A DNA stretch of 11,085 nucleotides from assembly GCA_945863085.1 (NCBI GenBank), contig CAMBCD010000066.1:1-11085 (forward strand), given 5' to 3'. The number at the start of each line of letters is the position of its first letter. Position 1 is the first letter of the stretch. A model generated the notes under the pieces. The model had not been told where the DNA came from and did not search any database. It was given only the letters and a program-made list of their open reading frames with translations. Source of the DNA: Bordetella parapertussis (GTDB taxonomy: Bacteria; Pseudomonadota; Gammaproteobacteria; Burkholderiales; SG8-41). Below are positions 1 to 7,135 of this stretch, one piece after another. The position numbers were made by a program, and so were the translations under genes.

Positions 1-252
1 CGCCCAGAAATCGCGGTTCACACTGGATTTGTATTCGTGTTCCCGGCCCGCGCTGTCGCGGTAGCTGTAACGCAGGAAATGATCGGTCGACAGCGAGCCC
101 GTTTTCGGGTTGTGTTTGAACTGGCGGACGACCTTGCCGTCGATATTGATGCCGTCATCCAGCAGTTGTTTCATCTGCAGACCGCGGGTGACGACCAGCC
201 AGACCACGAGGGCGATGATGGCGATGACGATCAGGGATATGGCGATTCCCAT
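1..252 (-). CDS. Partial small membrane protein, DUF3592-like
   Basis: This reading frame runs open from an ATG at 252-250 off the left edge, giving 84 N-terminal residues. The ATG is preceded on the minus strand by GGAGG with a 7-nt spacer, a strong ribosome binding site. Residues about 2-23 form one hydrophobic membrane segment (MGIAISLIVIAIIALVVWLV) with a short basic stretch after it. The following soluble part contains a small-domain pattern, roughly GKVV-x(9)-TG-x(7)-LRYSYRD-x-AGREH, like the beta-rich domain of DUF3592-type proteins (inside-facing anchor, then a domain reading 'V.Y.D..G..H'). The family assignment is from pattern memory and is tentative; the function is unknown. It is divergent from the gene at 351, with 98 nt between them. 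Confidence 0.72.
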   Translation of the reverse strand, partial: MGIAISLIVIAIIALVVWLVVTRGLQMKQLLDDGINIDGKVVRQFKHNPKTGSLSTDHFLRYSYRDSAGREHEYKSSVNRDFWA

Positions 253-323
253 GTGACGGCCTCCGGAACAAAGGGGGTGATGGGAGTATTCTACAAGCGG
301 GCCGGTGCTCTCGTGGTGCTTTG

Positions 324-349
324 CCCTTCGACAGGCTCAGGGCGGACGG
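324..349. repeat. Dispersed palindromic repeat (CCCTTCGACAGGCTCAGGG type)
   Basis: The string CCCTTCGACAGGCTCAGGGC followed by GGACGG is a recognisable member of a short repeat scattered through many proteobacterial intergenic regions, usually written in the other orientation as CCGTTCGCCCTGAGCCTGTC followed by GAAGGG. Its ends pair (GCCCT at 323-327 with AGGGC at 339-343), so it can form a small stem with an 11-nt loop. It ends immediately before the ATG at 351, so the purine-rich tail GGGCGGACGGG lies where the ribosome binding site of the next gene should be. Recognition is from memory, not from a search. Confidence 0.65.
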
Positions 350-350
350 G

Positions 351-1244
351 ATGATGAAAAATGCAGTGGCCAGGCGCAGCCGTAAACTGATTTATTCCCT
401 CGGCGCCGTTGCCGGTTTCCTGGGTGCGACGGCTTGGGTGTTGTATGCGGTGTTCACCTCCAGCAGTTCCACCGCGGCGATCGGGCTGCTGTTTGTGCCG
501 GTGTATGGCGTGCTGGCGGGGATGATCGGCTGGGCGGTGGTGTATGTCGGGTTTTCCTTTGCCGATGCGATTGCCGGGCGGCAGTCGTGGCGCAGCGGGC
601 GCATGCTGGCGGCCTCGGTGCTGCTGGTGATCGCGCTGTTTGTGATCACGGCCTTTCTCCTGTTCAGCCATGCGCTGGCGCTGGCGCGTGATCCGCGGGC
701 GACACCGGAGATGCTGCTGGAGATCAGCCGCGTCTGGCTGCCGCTGGGGCGGCGTGATGTGGTCGAGGCGCTGCTGAAAAATCCGGTGACGCCGGCAGCG
801 GTGCCGGCGGCGGTGGTCGATGCCGGGCGCGACGACAGCCTGGTATCTCTGGCCGGTGCACACCCCAATACGCCGATGGTGGCGCTGGAAAAAATCGCCG
901 CCGGGCCGCTGGCCTATGATCGCGTGGCGGGGCTGGCCGCCAACCCACGCCTGACGCCGGCGATGGCGCAGCGCCTGGCGAATGTCAGCCGCGACAATTT
1001 TCGCAGTGATACCGAATACAAGCTGTACGAGACTTTTGTGCTGGCAGCGCTGGTCAAAAATCCGGCAACGCCGCAGGACATCTTTGATCGCCTGGCCATG
1101 CGCGAGAAGCCGGAGCTTTTCCTGGTGCTGTCGTTTGTGTATTCAAAACGCGCAAGCTGTGAACAGATTGCCCGTGTGGTGGAATCGGGCAGCGAGGTGC
1201 TGCGCAATACCGCGCAGTCGCAGTTGAAAAAACGGGGCTGCTGA
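351..1244 (+). CDS. Membrane-anchored protein with LRV-like NP-x-TP helical repeats
   Basis: This 297-residue protein has no family I can name with certainty. Three hydrophobic segments lie at about residues 13-35, 42-70 and 85-111; the rest is soluble and alpha-helical. The soluble part carries five degenerate units built on [N/D/H]P-x-[x]-TP followed by a helix: DPRATP at 114, NPVTP at 144, HPNTP at 171, NPRLTP at 198 and NPATP at 237, mostly 27-30 residues apart. This resembles the leucine-rich-repeat-variant (LRV) pattern 'LA.NP.TP...L..LA', suggesting a protein-binding solenoid. I start it at the tandem ATGs 351/354 because the open frame upstream (a TTG at 321) is only translated repeat DNA. 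No strong Shine-Dalgarno is seen apart from the purines of that repeat. The stop lies 3 nt from the end of the convergent gene. Confidence 0.8.
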   Translation: MMKNAVARRSRKLIYSLGAVAGFLGATAWVLYAVFTSSSSTAAIGLLFVPVYGVLAGMIGWAVVYVGFSFADAIAGRQSWRSGRMLAASVLLVIALFVITAFLLFSHALALARDPRATPEMLLEISRVWLPLGRRDVVEALLKNPVTPAAVPAAVVDAGRDDSLVSLAGAHPNTPMVALEKIAAGPLAYDRVAGLAANPRLTPAMAQRLANVSRDNFRSDTEYKLYETFVLAALVKNPATPQDIFDRLAMREKPELFLVLSFVYSKRASCEQIARVVESGSEVLRNTAQSQLKKRGC

Positions 1245-1247
1245 AGC

Positions 1248-2159
1248 TCAGCGCGATTTGCGCTTTTTCTTCCGGTACATTTTCTCGACGGTTGCGTCCT
1301 CGATTTTGTAGTATTCCTCCAGCCCGATCATGTCCTCGACGCCCTTGCGCGCGATGACGTATTCCTTCTGGCTGATGCCGGTGTAGTCGCCGGTCTTTTT
1401 CAGTTCGAGCAGCGCTTTGCGCATGAAGTGGAACTGCACGCCCACCGACAGGATGGCGTCGATGCTGCCGGCGTAACCCATGTCTTCGAGCTGTTTGAAG
1501 GAATAGAGCGGCCGGCCGTCGCGGTTGCCGCGGCTTTGTACATAGACCATCGGCAGCTTGCACTGCTTCGGCGCCTTTTTGGTTTCTTCGGGCGTGCGCG
1601 GGAATATCAGGCCCATGTCGGCGCCCTGGTCGCGCGCCATCAGCATGCGTTTGACGGCTTCCTTGTAACCCTGTTCGCGGCAGGCGTCCGAGCGCGCGAT
1701 GATGACAAAATCCTTGTCGCTCTGGTCGCGCTGCACGCAGGCGAGGTGGATCTTGTCGCGGAATTCGTTGAGCGGAATGTTGTGCGCGACATAGGTGTGG
1801 TAATGCGCGCGTTTGGGGAACAGCTGGTCTTCGATGTGTACGCCGGCGATCCCCGCGCGTATGCATTCACGCACCGTGCGCATGGTGTGCAGCGGTTCAC
1901 CCCAGCCGGCGCCGGCATCCATGATCACGGGGATGTTCACCGCGTTGGCCATGTTGCTCGCCACGGTGATCTGTTCGTTCATCGACAGCAGCGGTTCGCT
2001 GATGGTGGTGCTGCCGCCGGTGACGAAGCCGCCGTTGTAGATGGTCTTGAAGCCGATGCTCTCCGCGAGTCTGGCGGTCAGCGGATCGTGGATGGCAGGC
2101 AGTTCGAGAAATTTTCCGGCTTTGACCAAAGCGCGGAGTCTGGTGGTGGCGCGTTGCAT
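1248..2159 (-). CDS. Isocitrate lyase/PEP mutase superfamily protein
   Basis: This 303-residue TIM-barrel enzyme belongs to the superfamily that includes methylisocitrate lyase, PEP mutase and oxaloacetate decarboxylase. Diagnostic stretches are LPAIHDPLTARLAESIGF (21-38), YNGGF (41-45), the metal-site strand PVIMDAGAGWGEP (77-89), GVHIEDQLFPKR (106-117) and IIARSDA further on. Two substitutions stand out. The second metal-binding Asp of the usual D-x-D motif is Gly83 (D81-A-G83), and the lyase loop KRCGH is KRAHYH (116-121), so the catalytic Cys is absent. A C-C lyase mechanism like PrpB's is therefore unlikely; a decarboxylase or another role is possible, and the substrate is unknown. The ATG at 2159-2157 is chosen because AAGGA lies 7-8 nt upstream; the in-frame ATG at 2222 lacks such a site. 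The C-terminus is very basic (RKKKRKSR). Confidence 0.87.
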   Translation of the reverse strand: MQRATTRLRALVKAGKFLELPAIHDPLTARLAESIGFKTIYNGGFVTGGSTTISEPLLSMNEQITVASNMANAVNIPVIMDAGAGWGEPLHTMRTVRECIRAGIAGVHIEDQLFPKRAHYHTYVAHNIPLNEFRDKIHLACVQRDQSDKDFVIIARSDACREQGYKEAVKRMLMARDQGADMGLIFPRTPEETKKAPKQCKLPMVYVQSRGNRDGRPLYSFKQLEDMGYAGSIDAILSVGVQFHFMRKALLELKKTGDYTGISQKEYVIARKGVEDMIGLEEYYKIEDATVEKMYRKKKRKSR

Positions 2160-2545
2160 CGGGAGTCCTTTCGGCGAGTGCGTGGTGATGTACTGATTCT
2201 GACTGATGATAGCCAGCCGCATGTGTCGAGACTCGCCTGCGTCCGCATGTTGCGCAGCCGGGGCGGATGCATATGCCAGTGATTGCGCGGTGTCGCCAGG
2301 CGTTATGGAGATATTTTATAAGTATTTGTTTTTAAACATATTTTTATGTGGCGTGGCAGCAGCGGCGCAGGGGCGGTGCCTGCGGCTGCAAACGCAGATG
2401 CAGGCATGGATGCGATTGCGTGCGCCGTCAGTGCCGCCGTTGAACCGTTGCAACTGTATTAATATCGGGAGAGGGGCGCGAGGTATCCGTGAAGGTCCGC
2501 CGGCAGTCCCGCGTTGAACTCTTGAACTGAAACTCTGGAGCATAG
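2160..2545. promoter_or_regulatory. Divergent intergenic control region with AT-rich block
   Basis: No convincing gene is seen in these 386 nt between two divergent genes. A block at about 2307-2349 is strikingly AT-rich against the GC-rich surroundings. On the minus strand it contains TATAAAAT (2320-2313), a plausible -10 for the isocitrate lyase-family gene with about a 150-nt leader; its -35 is weak. The same block has a small perfect stem ACATA-TTTT-TATGT (2336-2349). On the plus strand TTGAAC (2440-2445) and TAATAT (2460-2465) could serve the ATPase gene, but the 14-nt spacer is short. GGAG at 2537-2540, 5 nt before the ATG at 2546, is a good ribosome binding site. Confidence 0.45.
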
Positions 2546-3391
2546 ATGAAGACAGCAACAAACCGCGTGCGCGGCGTCGAACACGACATCGTGCAGATGC
2601 CGCAGGTCGGCGAAGCTGCGCCGTACTACGAGCCGCAGGGCAATGAAGTGGCGATTTTCGAGGCGGCCTACAAACGCCGCCTGCCGGTGATGCTCAAGGG
2701 CCCGACGGGCTGCGGCAAGACGCGGTTCCTCGAGCACATGGCTTTCCAGCTGAAACGGCCGCTGGTGACGGTGTCCTGCCACGAAGACCTGACGAGTTCC
2801 GACCTGGTTGGCCGCTTCCTGCTTGAAGGTTCCGATACCGTGTGGCATGACGGCCCGCTGACACGTGCGGTGAAGGTCGGTGCGCTGTGTTATCTCGATG
2901 AAATCGTCGAGGCACGCACCGACTCGACGGTGGTGATTCATTCGCTGACCGACCATCGCCGCAAGCTGACCATCGAAAAGAAAGGCCAGGAAATCGATGC
3001 GCATGAGGATTTCATGCTGGTGATTTCCTACAACCCCGGTTACCAGACGGTGCTGAAGGATCTGAAGCCGTCAACCAAGCAGCGTTTTATTGCGATCAAT
3101 TTTGATTTCCCGCAGGAGGAGGTCGAACGCAAGATCCTGGTCAGGGAAGTGCCGGGCACCAAGCCGGACATCGCAGAAAAACTGGTGGCCATCGGCCGCA
3201 AGGCGCGGCTGCTGAAGGATCACGGCCTCGAGGAATCGACGTCGACCCGCGCGCTGGTCTACGCGGCGAGCATGATGGCCGCCGGGCTCGACCCGGTGAC
3301 AGCCTGCCAGGTGGCGATGGTCAATCCGATTACCGATGATGTTGAGCTGGCGGATGCGTTGATGGAAATTGTGCAGGCGCACTTCTCCTAA
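2546..3391 (+). CDS. MoxR-type AAA+ ATPase, CbbQ/NirQ/NorQ family
   Basis: A 281-residue cytoplasmic AAA+ ATPase. It has Walker A GPTGCGKT (52-59), Walker B LCYLDEI with D118 and E119, the family signature [12 protein letters not shown] (80-91) followed by [10 protein letters not shown] (100-109), sensor-1 asparagine in SYNPGY (N163) and an arginine in STKQRF (R180). These are characteristic of the CbbQ/NirQ/NorQ branch of MoxR ATPases. Known members form hexamers that work with a VWA partner to remodel a target enzyme: CbbQ/CbbO reactivates inhibited RuBisCO, and NorQ/NorD is needed for active NO reductase. The gene for a VWA partner follows 131 nt downstream on the same strand, as expected. 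Length fits the family (about 260-280). No RuBisCO or NO reductase gene is in the window, so I do not choose between cbbQ and norQ. Confidence 0.93.
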   Translation: MKTATNRVRGVEHDIVQMPQVGEAAPYYEPQGNEVAIFEAAYKRRLPVMLKGPTGCGKTRFLEHMAFQLKRPLVTVSCHEDLTSSDLVGRFLLEGSDTVWHDGPLTRAVKVGALCYLDEIVEARTDSTVVIHSLTDHRRKLTIEKKGQEIDAHEDFMLVISYNPGYQTVLKDLKPSTKQRFIAINFDFPQEEVERKILVREVPGTKPDIAEKLVAIGRKARLLKDHGLEESTSTRALVYAASMMAAGLDPVTACQVAMVNPITDDVELADALMEIVQAHFS

Positions 3392-3419
3392 TTCGTCGCT
3401 ATAGCCTCTTTCTTGGTTC

Positions 3420-3487
3420 GTCATTCCGGCGGAAGCCGGAATCCAGGAATCATCACCATTCTGGACCCCGGCTTTCGCCGGGGTGAC
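3420..3487. repeat. REP-like double-hairpin element between the ATPase and VWA genes
   Basis: Two 27-nt arms (3420-3446 and 3461-3487) are inverted copies differing at five positions, separated by 14 nt. Each arm is also a perfect hairpin in itself: ATTCCGGC-ggaa-GCCGGAAT (3423-3442) and ACCCCGGC-tttc-GCCGGGGT (3465-3484), 8-bp stems with 4-nt loops. The sequence matches the dispersed GTCATTCC...GGAATCCAG class of proteobacterial REP elements (from memory). It sits inside what should be a two-gene transcript and could act as an mRNA stabiliser or a partial terminator that sets the ratio of the two proteins. Confidence 0.85.
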
Positions 3488-3522
3488 GGGATCTCAAAAG
3501 TTGGTTTGACCCGATCAAATAA

Positions 3523-6030
3523 ATGACCCATACCCCTGCCGTCGAAAAGGCGGTCAGCCAGATCCAGGAACTCAGCGCCGTTGCGCACCGTGAACTTGAG
3601 CAGGTGCTGCCGGCGATACTGCCCCATGGCGAAGCGGTCACGCTGCAGTGGCTGGCGGCCTGCGTTGCCCTGGTCAGTTTTGAGCGTGATGCCGGCCGCG
3701 CGTTCATCCGCGGCAGTCTTGAGGTAGAACACGTCTCGGAAGAAGTGCTGCCGTGGACCGGGCAGGCGATGGCCTTCATGCAGTGGCGCGCGTCGTGGCG
3801 CGCGCTGGAAGGTTTCATGGCCAATGTCGCCCGCGCCTACGGCACGCTGGGCCATGCCGGCGAGGAACGCTGGGCGGAAATCGGTTTTTGCTGGTGCGCG
3901 AGGCAGATCGAAAGCGGCGCGGCCTATTTTTCGACGCCGGTGATTGATCTTGCCGGCCGCCACGGCGGCATTGCCGCGATCGAGCAACTGGCGACGCCGG
4001 CGGATGAGCTGTTCGAGTCGCGCAAGCTGATGCTGTCGACCTACCTGTCGGGCGCGATCCGCGTGCGCAACCTGCTCGGCGCCCAGGCGATCCTGCCCTG
4101 GGCCTCGCGCGGCGCCGACATCATGCAGTCGGGACGCGCCAGGGGGGAGGCGTATTTCCGCCTCGAATCCGAAGAAAGCCTGTCACTGCTGCTGGAGCAT
4201 CTGCCGGGTTACCGGCTGACTGACCGCAACCGGCTGCTGGGCATGCTGCTCGATGTGTGGTTCGGCGGCGAGTTCGAGCTGAAGGAAAGCACCTGGTCGC
4301 CGGAAAAGGGCCGGCCCTTCATCGAGACCGACGGCAAGAGCATTTATTTTCCGGCGGTGATGGCCGACCGCGAGGAGGCCATCCTCGCCGTGCTGCATGT
4401 CGCCGGCCATATGTATTACCGCACCTTCGAGCGTACGGCGATGCAGGCGATGTTCGCCGAAGCCAAAGTCGATTTCCCGGTCAAAGGGCCGGTGTCCTGG
4501 GGGCCGCTGTTCCTGCGTTTTGGCGACGATGCCCTGCGTTTTCAGTTGATACTGGACATCTGCGAAGACCTGCGTGTCGATTTTCGCGTGCAGCGCAACG
4601 TGCCGAATTACCTGAAGCGGCTGCGCAATGCTGCGCACGGCCTCGGCGTGCGCCACCCGGAAACGGCGGCCTACTACGACCTGGCACTGGAGAGCATCGA
4701 GGCCGCACTGGCGCATTATGCCGGCGGGGCCGTGGATGAGCGTTTTGCGCCGCTGTTCGTGGAGGGCGCAACAATTGCCGATGCCTGGCGCGCCGCGGCA
4801 AAAATCTACAGCGCGATGACGCTGCCGGTGGTCACCGATCTCGAAGCCTTCCATGCCGCGTACCTGCCGGGGCGCAGCCCGAATGCGTCGCGCATGGCGC
4901 ATCCGCAGGAAAGCGACGACCAGTCGCAGCAGACCCAGGCCGGCTCCGAGCAGAAAAGCGAACAGCAGGAAGAGGGCGGCGAAGAAACCGAAGCGCCGCA
5001 GAATGCCGAGTCCGGCGACCAGCGCGATGACGGCGAAAAAAAGGAAATGCCGAGTTATGGCGAATCGTCGGGGCAGTCGGCGCGTGCGTCCGGGCAAAGC
5101 GACAAGGAAGGGCAGAATCAGGGCAGCAGCGACAAGGGCATCCCCTACCCGGAGTGGGATTACCGCGAGTCGCGCTACAAGCGCAACTGGAGCTGGGTAC
5201 AGGAAAAACGTCTCGCCGAATCGAACATGGGCGAAACCAACCGGCTGATGAAGCAGTACGCGAATGCGCTGAAGCGCCTGAAAAAAGCCATCCAGTCACA
5301 GAAGCCGACACGCACCGCGCCGCTGACCCAGCAGTTGGACGGTGACGACATGGATCTCAATGCGGTAGTCAGTTATGTCGCGGAAAAGAAAGCCGGGCGC
5401 TCGCCGCGGCCGAACATTTACAAGCGCCGCGAGATCCGCAAGCGCGAAGTCGCGGTGACGCTGCTCGCCGACATGTCGACCTCGATCATGCAGCACCTGC
5501 CGGAAGGCGGCGGGCGGCTGGTTGACCGGGTGCGTGCCGGCGTGCTGCTGTTCGCCGAGGGTATGGAGGAAGTTGGTGATGCCTACTCGATCGCCGGTTT
5601 CTGCTCCAAGTACCGCGACAATGTCAGTTATTACATGCTCAAGGATTTCGACGAAGAGCTGACCGAGGAGGTCCGCGCGCAGATCGGCGGCATGTCGGGG
5701 CGGCTGGCGACGCGCATGGGGGCGGCGATCCGCCATGCCACGGCGAGTTTCGAGGGCGTTGAAAGCAGGAGACGGCTGTTGCTGCTGCTGTCCGACGGCC
5801 GGCCCGAGGATTACGACGATGGCGGCGACCGGCGTTATCTGCACGAGGACACGCGCATGGCGGTGAAGGAGGCTGTGGCCAAGGGTGTGCATCCCTTCTG
5901 CGTCACGGTAGATACCATGGCCAACCAGTACCTGCCGCAGATTTTCGGCCCAGGGCATTACCTGGTGCTCGACCACATCAACAGCCTGCCGAACAAGCTG
6001 CCGGAGATTTACCTGCGGCTGCGGCGCTGA
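3523..6030 (+). CDS. VWA-domain protein, CbbO/NorD family partner of the AAA+ ATPase
   Basis: An 835-residue cytoplasmic protein. The N-terminal half (to about 440) is helical and contains HVAGH (H292, H296) followed 52 residues later by CEDLRVD (E348), which looks like a zincin HExxH...E layout with the Glu replaced by Val. Residues about 460-540 are a low-complexity linker rich in E, Q, S, D and G. Next comes YPEWDYRESRY (from 542), a motif typical of the NorD/CbbO family. The C-terminal VWA domain has an intact MIDAS: DMSTS (D650, S652, S654), T730 and D758 in LLSDGRPEDYDD. In known pairs the VWA protein links the ATPase ring to its client. The length is nearer to CbbO (about 750-800 from memory) than to NorD (about 620). 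There is no clear Shine-Dalgarno before the ATG at 3523, which is unusual here. CobT is an alternative with the same ATPase/VWA logic but less likely. Confidence 0.9.
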   Translation: MTHTPAVEKAVSQIQELSAVAHRELEQVLPAILPHGEAVTLQWLAACVALVSFERDAGRAFIRGSLEVEHVSEEVLPWTGQAMAFMQWRASWRALEGFMANVARAYGTLGHAGEERWAEIGFCWCARQIESGAAYFSTPVIDLAGRHGGIAAIEQLATPADELFESRKLMLSTYLSGAIRVRNLLGAQAILPWASRGADIMQSGRARGEAYFRLESEESLSLLLEHLPGYRLTDRNRLLGMLLDVWFGGEFELKESTWSPEKGRPFIETDGKSIYFPAVMADREEAILAVLHVAGHMYYRTFERTAMQAMFAEAKVDFPVKGPVSWGPLFLRFGDDALRFQLILDICEDLRVDFRVQRNVPNYLKRLRNAAHGLGVRHPETAAYYDLALESIEAALAHYAGGAVDERFAPLFVEGATIADAWRAAAKIYSAMTLPVVTDLEAFHAAYLPGRSPNASRMAHPQESDDQSQQTQAGSEQKSEQQEEGGEETEAPQNAESGDQRDDGEKKEMPSYGESSGQSARASGQSDKEGQNQGSSDKGIPYPEWDYRESRYKRNWSWVQEKRLAESNMGETNRLMKQYANALKRLKKAIQSQKPTRTAPLTQQLDGDDMDLNAVVSYVAEKKAGRSPRPNIYKRREIRKREVAVTLLADMSTSIMQHLPEGGGRLVDRVRAGVLLFAEGMEEVGDAYSIAGFCSKYRDNVSYYMLKDFDEELTEEVRAQIGGMSGRLATRMGAAIRHATASFEGVESRRRLLLLLSDGRPEDYDDGGDRRYLHEDTRMAVKEAVAKGVHPFCVTVDTMANQYLPQIFGPGHYLVLDHINSLPNKLPEIYLRLRR

Positions 6031-6046
6031 CAGGGGTGCATGATCC

Positions 6047-6072
6047 TGCCATCAGGATCGCTCCTGATGGCA
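6047..6072. terminator. Perfect 11-bp hairpin between convergent genes
   Basis: TGCCATCAGGA (6047-6057), loop TCGC, TCCTGATGGCA (6062-6072) form a perfect 11-bp stem with a 4-nt loop. It lies in the 67-nt gap between the stop of the VWA gene (plus) and the stop of the Bug receptor gene (minus), the expected place for a bidirectional terminator. No T-tract follows on either strand, so if it terminates it would not be a canonical intrinsic one. Confidence 0.7.
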
Positions 6073-6097
6073 TCCGACTGGAGGCGGAAGTCCCGAC

Positions 6098-7063
6098 TCA
6101 GTTGACCTTGGCGCCTGATTCCCTGACGACCTCGGCCCATTTCTTGTGATCGACCTTCAGTGTCGTGGCGAAGGCCTGCGGTCCGGTTTGAACCTTGGGG
6201 CCCACCAGACGCTTGGCCGTATCGGGGTTTGCCAGAACGCGCTCAATTTCAGCGGCGAGTTTTTTGACGATGGCCGGCGGTGTGCCGTTCGGCGCGAGCA
6301 CGCCCCACCAGGTCACGGCCTCGAAGCCCTTGTAGCCTGCCTCGGCGATGGTTTGTACGTCCGGTGCATCCGGGGCACGCTTGAGCGAGGTTACTGCGAG
6401 GACCTTGATCGTTCCTGCCTGCATGTGCGGTTTTGCGCTCTCCAGCGAAGAGATGTAGAAATCTGCACGCCCCGCGATCAGATCGGGAATTGCCATGGCA
6501 GCGCCCTTGTACGGGATATGCACGAAATTCATGGCCGTGGCTTTTTTCAGAAGCTCGCCGCTGAGGTGTGCGACGGTTCCGTTGCCGGGGGATGCGAAGT
6601 TCAGTCCGCCGGATTTGGTTTTGGAACTGGCAATCAGTTCCTTGACGGACTTTATGGGAGAGCGTGCCGACACGCTGACCGCAAGAGGCGCTTCATAAAC
6701 CAGGCTGACCGGGGTGAAATCCCGGAAGGTGTCATAAGGCAGCTTGGGGTAAAGGGCCGGGCCGATGGCGAGGTTGCTGGTCTGTCCCATGACCAGGGTG
6801 TAGCCGTCCGGAGTGCCGGTTGCGGCCATGCCGATGCCCAGCGTGCCGCCGGCGCCGCCGCGGTTGTCCACGATGACCTGCACCCCGAGATTTTCAGAGA
6901 GTTTATTGGTGACGATGCGCGAGACGATGTCAGTGCCGCCGCCCGGCGGGAAGGGCACGATGAAGCGAATGGGCTTGTTCGGGTATGCGGATTGCGCGAC
7001 TGCGCTCCCGCAGGCAATGCATAGCAACAATGCAGTCAGATACGCGCTGGGTTTTTGTGGCAT
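6098..7063 (-). CDS. Bug-family (TctC-type) periplasmic solute receptor
   Basis: A 321-residue tripartite tricarboxylate transporter substrate-binding protein. A Sec signal peptide covers residues 1-23 with cleavage after SAVA, before QSAYP. The mature start YPNKPIRFIVPFPPGGG then TD (27-45) is the hallmark of the family and forms part of the carboxylate-binding pocket. Other family stretches are VDNRGGAGGTLG, FASPGNGTVAHL and HIPYKGAA, followed by a C-terminal half of the expected length. It should bind an organic acid in the periplasm. No TctA or TctB membrane genes are in the window, so it must use a transporter encoded elsewhere or serve as a sensor receptor, as is common for orphan Bug proteins. 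GGAGG is 7 nt before the ATG at 7063-7061. It is the third gene of the minus-strand operon; 72 nt (7064-7135) separate it from the dehydrogenase and hold no gene. Confidence 0.96.
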   Translation of the reverse strand: MPQKPSAYLTALLLCIACGSAVAQSAYPNKPIRFIVPFPPGGGTDIVSRIVTNKLSENLGVQVIVDNRGGAGGTLGIGMAATGTPDGYTLVMGQTSNLAIGPALYPKLPYDTFRDFTPVSLVYEAPLAVSVSARSPIKSVKELIASSKTKSGGLNFASPGNGTVAHLSGELLKKATAMNFVHIPYKGAAMAIPDLIAGRADFYISSLESAKPHMQAGTIKVLAVTSLKRAPDAPDVQTIAEAGYKGFEAVTWWGVLAPNGTPPAIVKKLAAEIERVLANPDTAKRLVGPKVQTGPQAFATTLKVDHKKWAEVVRESGAKVN

Positions 7064-7135
7064 GGTGTTCCTCCGTTATTGTAGTGATGTTGCCGTTTAC
7101 GGCGGGCCGGATGGCTGGCCTGCCGGTATTGCGCC

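Noticed and set aside
2350..2400. Possible sigma54 promoter (GG...GC spacing) in the divergent region
   Set aside because: No stretch fits TGGCAC-N5-TTGCA at the invariant GG and GC positions together with the flanking consensus.
2206..2517. Possible 103-codon gene in the divergent region
   Set aside because: No ribosome binding site, no recognisable composition, and it overlaps the predicted promoter elements.
4183..5097. Open frame of 304 codons antisense to the VWA gene
   Set aside because: The plus-strand protein has clear family motifs throughout; the antisense product mirrors its acidic linker as a low-complexity hydrophobic stretch and has no start signal.
2546..6030. CobS/CobT aerobic cobaltochelatase pair
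   Set aside because: The ATPase signature and the YPEWDYR motif of the VWA protein fit CbbQO/NorQD better, and no cobalamin genes are nearby.
7078..7083. TACAAT as a separate promoter for the Bug receptor gene
   Set aside because: No -35 at 15-19 nt, and the start would fall inside the ribosome binding site; read-through from the operon promoter is simpler.
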